Shown here in pieces: positions 18,006 through 24,465 of a DNA stretch of 64,000 nt. Source of the stretch: Alteromonas portus (lineage in GTDB: Bacteria; Pseudomonadota; Gammaproteobacteria; Enterobacterales; Alteromonadaceae). Position numbers and translations under genes: made by a program. The notes under the pieces are model-generated. The model was not told where the DNA came from and ran no database searches. It saw only the letters and a list, made by a program, of their open reading frames with translations. Location of the stretch: the NCBI RefSeq assembly GCF_005117025.1, contig NZ_SWCO01000005.1, positions 558,001 through 622,000 of the forward strand. Reading direction: 5' to 3'. The first letter of the stretch is position 1; every line of letters starts with the position of its first letter.

Positions 18006-20279
18006 ATGCACAAACGTCCACTGGTTTTACCCACACTCACACTACTTACATTAAGTATCACCTCTCACTTCGCCCTTGCCGACCGAAATAAGGGTAAGGT
18101 TCCTATCGTCACCCCGGAATGTTCAGATATCGCTGTTTGTAAGCAGCAGGGTATTTTTACAAACCCCTTTGAAGAGCCGCTAGTGACGGGTGAGTTCCCG
18201 GACCAAAACAACACGAACATTACTAATCCACTCAACAACTATCCAGATAACGGGAAATGTGAAGAAAACGAAGACGGTGTGCTGAAATGCAAGCCAGCTG
18301 CGGGTAGTTTGGCGCTATTGAACGATGGCCGTATCCTTTATTTTAATGCGTTAGAAGGTACCGAAAACGTAGAATATAACGCGCTGTTGGAAATCGGTTC
18401 AGCGATAATTAATGATCAAACCCGCGTGCTGACGATGAAAAACGACAATGCAAGTTGGATAGCGCCATCGCCTGTCGATGCAGGGGCTAACCCTGATGGC
18501 AATGATTCAGAAACCATTATTGGCGATATCACGGGTTTTTTAGGTACGTCGTTGCCTCTTGATTTGAACACCGATGACGATAGAACCAATAACGACGGCG
18601 CGCTTTTTTGTGCCGATTTGGTCGGTCTGCCTAACGGCGAGCTTATGGCTGTTGGTGGAACCGATTATTATCATGAGCCTGGCGTGAATACGAGCCTACT
18701 TGGCGAGCCTATTAATTTCGGGTTGTCTGAACTAGAAGGGCTGAAAAATAGCCGTATTTTCAACCCCGAAGACAACAGCTGGCGCAAAACAGGGGATATG
18801 AACTTTGGGCGTTGGTACCCTAGTGCACTGTCGTTAGCGAACGGAAACGTGCTGGTAGCTAGTGGCGTAACTAAGTTAGTGAAGCCGGTTTATTTAACCC
18901 GCCCTGAGACTTCAGGTCGCAATGTTACGGTTACCGAAACCTACGACACATCGTGCGGAGAATGGACCGATAACGGCCCGCTGGCCGAGCGTTCACTGCC
19001 TCTCTATCCAAGATTACATCTTCTACCTAACGGTCATGTGTTTTACAACGGTGGCGGGCAGGCATTTAACCCATTTGGGCAAAGCTACGATCAGGCATTA
19101 TGGAATATCGTCGCGGCGTATGATCCGCAGTCTAAAACATGGGCTGACCTTGGTTTTGCTGGCTTACCGCTTCACTTAAGCGAAGCGGGTATTTCTGACT
19201 TGGCAAGCTTCCTAAATGTGACTAACACACAAGCGGATGAGTCGTTAAGTGGTTTACTCACGGGTTTAACGGAAGAGTTTATTTCCAATCCCTTCGATGC
19301 GTTAGCGCCTATAATCGACGACCCCTATCGCTTAGCTGATGTACAAGCCCTGCTTGGTGCTGGATTTAGAGGCTCAACGTTTTCAATGATGCTGCCACTC
19401 ACGCCAGATGAGAACGGTACGTACAGTAAAGCTGAGTTTCTTACCGCTGGTGGCGTGTTAACCGGTGTTGCGGCAACAAGCCCAGGTTTATATTTAGGGA
19501 CGAATTTAGCGCGCATCGACTCGGTAACTATTGAAGGTGAGAAAATGCTTTATGACTCTCGGTCAACGGGCAGCCTTCAGCAGGGGCGCTGGTATGGTAC
19601 GGGCGTGTTGTTGCCTACAGGAGAAGTGCTGGTTGTATCGGGTGCTGACAGAGATGAAGTGGTGCTGCCGGGTTCGGGTAAACCTATTTTGAAAGCGGAA
19701 ATATTTAACCCTGAAACTGAAACATTTGAGCAGGTTGCCGAACAAAATAGACCGCGTACTTACCATAATTCTGCCGCATTGTTACCTGATGGTAGTGTAT
19801 TAATTGGTGGACATGCACCCATTAACACCGCTTATGCGTATAGCGTTACGCTTCCAGGGTTTTCTCCAAACGACGGAAGAGATCCTTCCTTTGAAATCTA
19901 TAAACCCTCTTATATGTTTGGCGACCGTCCTGCCATCGGAAAAAGAAACAAAACTGTCGCAGTGGGAGAACGTTTTGCGGTAGGCCTTAAAAATACCGAT
20001 GCGGCAACAGCAGCCATGAATGCCAATATAGAGTCGGTAGTGTTAATAAGACGTACTAATATCACTCACTTGATTGACGGTGATCAGCGCAGCGTAATAC
20101 TTCCTATCGTACGCAAAACTGACAGACGCGTTGTAGTTCAAATGCCAACGCAGCAAGCCGTGGTTCCACCAGGGGATTACATGCTGTTTGTTAATGCGCG
20201 TAATGAAAACGGCGAGTTAGTTCCTTCAGCTTCAAAAGCCATTACGGTAACAGGCGAACTTTCGGCGATGTGTCAGTAG
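18006..20279 (+). CDS. Exported copper-radical oxidase (galactose/glyoxal oxidase type, AA5-like)
   Basis: A 757-residue protein with signal peptide (cleavage near FALA-DRN), Kelch-like repeats and a C-terminal galactose-oxidase-type domain. The copper-radical residues align by motif: Cys202 (ALFCADLVGLPNGEL) and Tyr271 (GRWYPSAL) for the Cys-Tyr cofactor, Tyr586-His587 (RPRTYHNSA), and His688 (NITHLIDGDQR). The RWYP context resembles glyoxal oxidases. It should oxidise an alcohol or aldehyde with O2, giving H2O2, outside the cytoplasm; the substrate is unknown. It has its own ribosome-binding site inside a nested inverted repeat, and a partner gene follows after 12 bases. Confidence 0.85.
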   Translation: MHKRPLVLPTLTLLTLSITSHFALADRNKGKVPIVTPECSDIAVCKQQGIFTNPFEEPLVTGEFPDQNNTNITNPLNNYPDNGKCEENEDGVLKCKPAAGSLALLNDGRILYFNALEGTENVEYNALLEIGSAIINDQTRVLTMKNDNASWIAPSPVDAGANPDGNDSETIIGDITGFLGTSLPLDLNTDDDRTNNDGALFCADLVGLPNGELMAVGGTDYYHEPGVNTSLLGEPINFGLSELEGLKNSRIFNPEDNSWRKTGDMNFGRWYPSALSLANGNVLVASGVTKLVKPVYLTRPETSGRNVTVTETYDTSCGEWTDNGPLAERSLPLYPRLHLLPNGHVFYNGGGQAFNPFGQSYDQALWNIVAAYDPQSKTWADLGFAGLPLHLSEAGISDLASFLNVTNTQADESLSGLLTGLTEEFISNPFDALAPIIDDPYRLADVQALLGAGFRGSTFSMMLPLTPDENGTYSKAEFLTAGGVLTGVAATSPGLYLGTNLARIDSVTIEGEKMLYDSRSTGSLQQGRWYGTGVLLPTGEVLVVSGADRDEVVLPGSGKPILKAEIFNPETETFEQVAEQNRPRTYHNSAALLPDGSVLIGGHAPINTAYAYSVTLPGFSPNDGRDPSFEIYKPSYMFGDRPAIGKRNKTVAVGERFAVGLKNTDAATAAMNANIESVVLIRRTNITHLIDGDQRSVILPIVRKTDRRVVVQMPTQQAVVPPGDYMLFVNARNENGELVPSASKAITVTGELSAMCQ

Positions 20280-20291
20280 GAGAATATAGCC

Positions 20292-21200
20292 ATGATTAAG
20301 CAAGTAATCTTAATAAGCACTGCGTTATGTACGTTTCTATTGGTATCTGCAAATGCATCAGCCCACGGCGCTTCAGCTGTTGCGGGGGAGTGGCTGCCTG
20401 TCATTGATAAAGCCAACACCCAACACGCCAATGTAACTTCTCAAATTCAAAGCTCACCATTGGGAAATGAAATTCTTGTAGAGTTTACCGGCAAAGGAAA
20501 GCTTGAAGTGCTTGGGGACGATGGTGAACCTTTCATTCGCATAATGCAAAGTGGCGTTTATGCGAATTGGGATCACCCTATGTGGTATAAGGTACAAACC
20601 GCGGGGCCCAGGCCCTTGCCGGAATGGGTGACAGATAACAAGGTGGAATCTAAATGGTCGCAGGTGAGTAAGAATAATTACTATGGCTGGTATGACAAAC
20701 GACTTGAAAAAACAGATGAGCACGTAGAGACGTGGAATGTAGCGATTGCTTTAAACGGTGAGCGTAGCGATATTTCTGGTTACTTTAAGTCTTTGGCGCC
20801 TCCTGCCAAGCGTACTTTAGTAACTGTAGATAATGCGTCGTCACCAATTGCGGACTTGAACGCTATGGTGATCCCAGGCGCTGAACGGGCAATTCGAGTT
20901 AGTTATAAAGGGGACCACCATATGGTGGTTTTGGATGAATACCAATCGCCCATGTTCAGATTTAGCCCAAAAGGCGTGGAAGTGAATACGCACAGCAAAG
21001 GGTGGCAGTCGCTTGGACGCGCGCCAGTAAGTACTGATAAACAATGGGTTAAGCTGTCTTCTCAAGCCGCATACACCTGGCCTGACAATCGGTTAGAAAA
21101 TCGGAGTGAGGACGGCTGGAAGATCCCTGTGTTCTGTCACCAAGATAAAAAAGTGAAATACATCCAAGGTGGGTGGGTAGAGGTCGCAAGTCTTCACTGA
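20292..21200 (+). CDS. Exported partner protein with duplicated domain
   Basis: A 302-residue protein with a signal peptide (cleavage near ASA-HGA). The mature protein appears to hold two related halves. Each contains a strand block (ILVEFTGKGKLEVLGDDGEP; AIRVSYKGDHHMVVLDEYQSP), then a Trp-containing stretch and a Tyr-Trp/Asp-Arg-Leu motif (YYGWYDKRLEK; AYTWPDNRLEN). I recognise no named family. It starts 12 bases after the copper-radical oxidase with AGGAGA upstream, so it is co-transcribed and may help copper loading, surface attachment or substrate supply. This role is inference. Confidence 0.75.
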   Translation: MIKQVILISTALCTFLLVSANASAHGASAVAGEWLPVIDKANTQHANVTSQIQSSPLGNEILVEFTGKGKLEVLGDDGEPFIRIMQSGVYANWDHPMWYKVQTAGPRPLPEWVTDNKVESKWSQVSKNNYYGWYDKRLEKTDEHVETWNVAIALNGERSDISGYFKSLAPPAKRTLVTVDNASSPIADLNAMVIPGAERAIRVSYKGDHHMVVLDEYQSPMFRFSPKGVEVNTHSKGWQSLGRAPVSTDKQWVKLSSQAAYTWPDNRLENRSEDGWKIPVFCHQDKKVKYIQGGWVEVASLH

Positions 21201-21269
21201 AAAAGTAGATTTCATGCAATGCTCGATTGCTAAAGCTTGCGCCATTCGGTAAAAGAGCGATAGGCTTTA

Positions 21270-21812
21270 ATGCAACATCAAAGCATTCATCAGGAAACGA
21301 CGTTGGACAATATTCAGTATTTTGATAAAGCATTGTTTAAACAGCTAAAACAGACGGCGGCAGAAAGCCCTCGTCGACGAGCTAACTTAAACGTTCATAA
21401 ATCTTATGCTGATATGGTTCAGCGTCTTTTTATTGCCATAATGCCAGACTCCTATGTGCGGCCTCACAGACATGTGCAGCTGCATAAATGGGAGTTCTTC
21501 ATGGTAGTAGAAGGCGAGCTAGATATTCTGTTCTTCAACGATGAAGGCGTAGTTACAGAAAAAGTTACGTTAGCGGCAAATGGTGAAACAAGTGGAATTG
21601 AAATTTCCCCTAATACTTGGCATGCAACGGTGTGCCACAGCCCAGTAGTTTTCATGGAAGTTAAACAGGGACCTTACGAAGTGACAGACGATAAATGTTT
21701 TGCAAGCTGGTCACCTGAAGAGAAAAGCGACCTTGTGCCGCGCTTTCTCACCTCCCTAAAAGAGGCTGAAGTCGGCACTGATGTTAACCACGTGTACATG
21801 TCTTTGACTTAA
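21270..21812 (+). CDS. WbuC-family cupin metalloprotein
   Basis: A 180-residue cupin. The WbuC-type N-terminal signature SPRRRANLNVHKS is present, then the two cupin motifs with metal ligands: RPHRHVQLHKWEFF and TWHATV, followed by FMEVKQGPYEVTDDKCFASW. WbuC proteins often sit in polysaccharide clusters, yet this one lies 70 bases after the oxidase partner gene and far from the EPS locus. A metal-dependent small-molecule enzyme is likely; no substrate is known. Confidence 0.85.
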   Translation: MQHQSIHQETTLDNIQYFDKALFKQLKQTAAESPRRRANLNVHKSYADMVQRLFIAIMPDSYVRPHRHVQLHKWEFFMVVEGELDILFFNDEGVVTEKVTLAANGETSGIEISPNTWHATVCHSPVVFMEVKQGPYEVTDDKCFASWSPEEKSDLVPRFLTSLKEAEVGTDVNHVYMSLT

Positions 21813-21840
21813 AACTGCTCAATCCATTCTGTTTTTTTAT

Positions 21841-21859
21841 ACTTTCCAGTTTGGAAAGT
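21841..21859. promoter_or_regulatory. Perfect 8-bp inverted repeat after the cupin gene
   Basis: ACTTTCCA (21841-21848) and TGGAAAGT (21852-21859) flank a 3-base spacer, 29 bases after the cupin stop. A T-run precedes it on the plus strand rather than following it, so it is not a plus-strand terminator. It could be an operator for the downstream XRE regulator. Confidence 0.4.
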
Positions 21860-21914
21860 CGTTGCTATTGCTTATCTGCATGGTATGGTTAAGGATAAGT
21901 GACACGAGGCGGCT

Positions 21915-22061
21915 ATGGCATCCATTAATGTTTCAAGTCTCAAACTTTTCCACTTAGTCGCGGCAACAAGCCGTTTGTACAAGTACATTGTAAAAAGAGA
22001 ATTATTATGCGAAACGTTTCAACTGGTTATTTTTATAATTTTAATTACTGATTGCACCTGA
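21915..22061 (+). CDS. Possible 48-residue leader ORF
   Basis: ATG 21915 follows a GAGG-type ribosome-binding site at about 21906. The frame runs 48 codons and ends in a hydrophobic Ile/Leu-rich segment (QLVIFIILITDCT) inside the first attenuator hairpin. It overlaps the 14-codon ORF at 22007 in another frame. Only one of the two is likely to be the working leader peptide. Composition alone cannot decide. Confidence 0.35.
   Translation: MASINVSSLKLFHLVAATSRLYKYIVKRELLCETFQLVIFIILITDCT
22007..22051 (+). CDS. Candidate 14-residue aromatic leader peptide
   Basis: The short ORF encodes MRNVSTGYFYNFNY. Its last seven residues are Tyr, Phe, Tyr, Asn, Phe, Asn, Tyr, immediately followed by TGA. 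A weak AAGAGA site lies upstream of the ATG. It ends six bases before the first hairpin of an apparent terminator/antiterminator array, the usual position of an attenuator leader peptide. Too short for routine gene callers. Confidence 0.5.
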   Translation: MRNVSTGYFYNFNY

Positions 22062-22154
22062 CCATTGGTGTTCAGGGGCAAGTATTGGCTTCTGGGCACT
22101 GCAGGTAAAAACGTTTTGCAAAAGCCCAGAAGGTATCACCATCTGGGCTTTTTT
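22057..22154 (+). promoter_or_regulatory. Transcription attenuator (competing antiterminator/terminator hairpins)
   Basis: Hairpin one pairs CCTGA (22057-22061) with TCAGG (22072-22076). TCTGGGC at 22091-22097 can pair with GCCCAGA at 22124-22130, with AAAACGTTTT (22108-22117) able to fold inside. That same GCCCAGA belongs to an 11-bp terminator stem with 22142-22152, followed by a T-run. The two pairings are mutually exclusive, as in amino-acid attenuators. Confidence 0.62.
22120..22154 (+). terminator. Strong intrinsic terminator upstream of the XRE gene
   Basis: An 11-bp perfect stem (22120-22130 with 22142-22152) with an 11-base loop, ending in a run of six T (22149-22154). It lies only 28 bases before the XRE start codon and no full gene ends nearby, so it most likely acts as an attenuator. 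Confidence 0.85.
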
Positions 22155-22181
22155 AATGCCCGTAATTCTCGGTAAAAGACA

Positions 22182-22403
22182 ATGAAAGAAATCACACTAG
22201 GTGACATCAGAAAGCAACATAGAGTTAAACAGGAAGTAGTAGCGATGGCCTTATCGGTCACGGCCTCAGGTGTAAGTAAACTGGAATCAAAGCGCATTCA
22301 GGACGTTTCACTTCAACGTGCAGCCGCTTATTTGGCAGCCGTTGGTGGGAATATGAAAATTGAAGTGACTATGCCTGACGGCGCTACTTTACAAGTGGGG
22401 TAA
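22182..22403 (+). CDS. Small XRE-family helix-turn-helix regulator
   Basis: A 73-residue protein made almost entirely of an XRE/Cro-type helix-turn-helix: LGDIRKQHRVKQEVVAMALS, then the recognition segment TASGVSKLESKR. It ends in a short beta strand (MKIEVTMPDGATLQVG) like antitoxin-type HigA/HipB relatives. No toxin gene is adjacent; the next gene is upp, 206 bases on. Expression is probably controlled by the leader/attenuator directly upstream. Inverted repeats at 21841-21859 and around 21871-21899 could be autoregulatory operators. Confidence 0.82.
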   Translation: MKEITLGDIRKQHRVKQEVVAMALSVTASGVSKLESKRIQDVSLQRAAAYLAAVGGNMKIEVTMPDGATLQVG

Positions 22404-22609
22404 TAAAAGTTGGGCTAAGATAGAACATCGACAACTTTGAGCTGTAAGATAATGTTTAGATATCTGTCAAAAGTTGGACAGCTTTGCTTGAGAGTGATGT
22501 TTATGTTCATTCCCTATAAGCATTGAACAAACATATTTTTACGACTAATCGCTTTAACTAAAATACTTCTGGGTTAAAATATAGCTAAATCGATTACAAG
22601 GAGTCTTCC

Positions 22610-23239
22610 ATGGCCGTTCACGAAATTACCCATCCGCTTATTGCGCACAAACTAGGGCTCATGCGATATGCTAAAATTAGCAGCAAAGATTTTCGCGAGC
22701 TTGCCTCTGAAGTGGGAAATCTTCTGACTTATGAGGCAACGCGAACATTGCCGACCGAGCGTGCAATGATTAAAAGCTGGTCCGGCGATGAAGTAGAAGT
22801 AAGACAAATAAAAGGTAAAAAAATTACGGTCGTTCCTATTCTTCGCGCTGGCCTAGGCATGCTTGAAGGCGTACTTGAACTGATTCCTAATGCGAAGATT
22901 AGTGTAGTGGGTCTGTACCGCGATGAAGATACACTGCAGCCAGTCGCCTACTTTGACAAGGTAGTAAAAAATATCGATGAACGCACCGCACTGATTGTTG
23001 ACCCAATGCTGGCAACCGGGGGTACTTTGATTGCGACAATTGACCTTTTGAAAAAGAAAGGCTGTCGAAGAATTATGGGGCTATTCCTTGTTGCAGCGCC
23101 TGAAGGTATTAAAGCTGTGGTTGAAGCTCACCCAGATGTTGATATTTTTACCGCAGCTATCGATGATAGATTGAATGATAAAGGCTATATCCTACCGGGG
23201 TTGGGAGATGCTGGAGATAAAATCTTCGGTACGCGCTAA
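22610..23239 (+). CDS. upp: Uracil phosphoribosyltransferase
   Basis: Converts uracil and PRPP to UMP in pyrimidine salvage. At 209 residues it has the standard length. Visible hallmarks are [20 protein letters not shown], the PRPP loop [15 protein letters not shown] and the uracil-binding end [23 protein letters not shown] lies seven bases before ATG. It appears monocistronic, closed by the terminator at 23343-23379. No uraA permease follows. Confidence 0.97.
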   Translation: MAVHEITHPLIAHKLGLMRYAKISSKDFRELASEVGNLLTYEATRTLPTERAMIKSWSGDEVEVRQIKGKKITVVPILRAGLGMLEGVLELIPNAKISVVGLYRDEDTLQPVAYFDKVVKNIDERTALIVDPMLATGGTLIATIDLLKKKGCRRIMGLFLVAAPEGIKAVVEAHPDVDIFTAAIDDRLNDKGYILPGLGDAGDKIFGTR

Positions 23240-23315
23240 GAACGAAAATATCTAAAATTTAAGCCATAGAGCAATTTGTTACACAACTCATGGAGTTTAC
23301 GCTAAATTTCTCGCG

Positions 23316-23327
23316 TTAAACGTTTAA
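23316..23327. promoter_or_regulatory. CG-centred 12-bp palindrome upstream of the LacI gene
   Basis: TTAAACGTTTAA is a perfect CG-centred palindrome, the general shape of LacI-family operators. It sits between upp and its terminator, about 100 bases before the LacI-type gene, so autoregulation is possible but unproven. Confidence 0.35.
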
Positions 23328-23342
23328 GTTAATGATATAGTC

Positions 23343-23379
23343 AAAGGGTAGTCCGAGCGCACGCTTGCTACCCTTTTTT
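23343..23379 (+). terminator. Intrinsic terminator of upp
   Basis: Stem AAAGGGTAG (23343-23351) with CTACCCTTT (from 23368), a GC-rich inner part, and a run of T to 23379. It lies about 100 bases after the upp stop codon. Confidence 0.88.
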
Positions 23380-23424
23380 GTTTATAAATCTGGGTAGTTA
23401 GATTTGTGAAAAGAGCTAAAAACA

Positions 23425-24450
23425 ATGAAAAAAACAAAACTTACCCTAAAAGATGTTGCTGAACAGCTGGGCGTTTCAACTGCTACTATTTCAAACGCAT
23501 TCAACCGCCCAGATCAATTATCGAAGGCGAAACGCGAAGAGATTTTAGCGCAGTGCAAAAAGATTGGTTACAGCGGCCCAAATAAAGCTGCACAGATCCT
23601 CAGAAAGGGCACATCAAACATTGTGGCTTTGGTATTAGCCGATAGCATTTCATATATGGTCAGTGATCCCGTAGCCAGTACCTTTATCAAAGGTGTTTCG
23701 TCTACGCTGCAAGAAAATGGCAAGCACTTACTACTTTACGCCGGAGACTCTGACAGTATTCTTGATGTCGTTGATTTCGTTGACGGTTTTATCTGTTATG
23801 GGCAGCCGCGTAATAGCAATTTGGTGACGGAGTTAGCGGTATCGCCTAAACCCGTGGTGACGGTTGATTTTGATATTGAAGATAAGCCGTCTATTAACAT
23901 TGATAACGAGGAGGCAGCGTATCGCGTTGCTTCTCATGCGTTAAACGAAGGTGATAATGTGGCAATCTTTGGCCTTCGCCTCATCGATTCGCCTTCAACG
24001 TGTCGTATTTATGATAGCCCATTGATTGATGTGGACCACTCCATTGCTCACCGTCGACTCGACGGTTACTTAAGAGCAGCTGAGGAAAAAAACATTACGG
24101 TCAGTAACGAGCGCATTTGGCACCTTCCAGAAAGTGACAGACATTTTGCAAGGCAGGCAGCTAAAGAAGTACTAACTAGCTCCCCCAGACCTAACGTCGT
24201 TTTATGTATGAGTGATATTATAGCGCTCGAGCTGCTGCACTTAGCACTAGATATGGGAATAAAGGTTCCAGAAGAGCTTAAAATAACAGGTTTCGATGGT
24301 ATTGAAGAAGCTGAAAGAGCTCGACCTAGCCTGACAACAGTATGCCAGTCTAGTGCAGGTAAAGGTATTGAAGCCAGCAAAGCACTACTCAATATGGTTT
24401 CAACTAAAAGCACACTTCCATTTGAGCTTCGCATCGGAGAGACGGTATAG
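23425..24450 (+). CDS. LacI-family transcriptional regulator
   Basis: A 341-residue repressor of the LacI/GalR type. The N-terminal helix-turn-helix LTLKDVAEQLGVSTATISNA is followed by the hinge helix (AAQILRKGTSNIVALVLAD) and a periplasmic-binding-protein-like sensor domain. Its effector is probably a sugar or nucleoside, by family. It is convergent with a large TonB-dependent receptor gene, ending 15 bases from it. In Alteromonadales such pairs often belong to carbohydrate-uptake loci, but no glycoside hydrolase or permease is adjacent here, so the regulon is unknown. Confidence 0.92.
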   Translation: MKKTKLTLKDVAEQLGVSTATISNAFNRPDQLSKAKREEILAQCKKIGYSGPNKAAQILRKGTSNIVALVLADSISYMVSDPVASTFIKGVSSTLQENGKHLLLYAGDSDSILDVVDFVDGFICYGQPRNSNLVTELAVSPKPVVTVDFDIEDKPSINIDNEEAAYRVASHALNEGDNVAIFGLRLIDSPSTCRIYDSPLIDVDHSIAHRRLDGYLRAAEEKNITVSNERIWHLPESDRHFARQAAKEVLTSSPRPNVVLCMSDIIALELLHLALDMGIKVPEELKITGFDGIEEAERARPSLTTVCQSSAGKGIEASKALLNMVSTKSTLPFELRIGETV

Positions 24451-24465
24451 CTGCTTCTCCGCTTT

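Noticed and set aside
22182..22403. Toxin-antitoxin system at the XRE gene
   Set aside because: The protein resembles an antitoxin, but no toxin ORF lies on either side; the neighbours are non-coding leader and upp.
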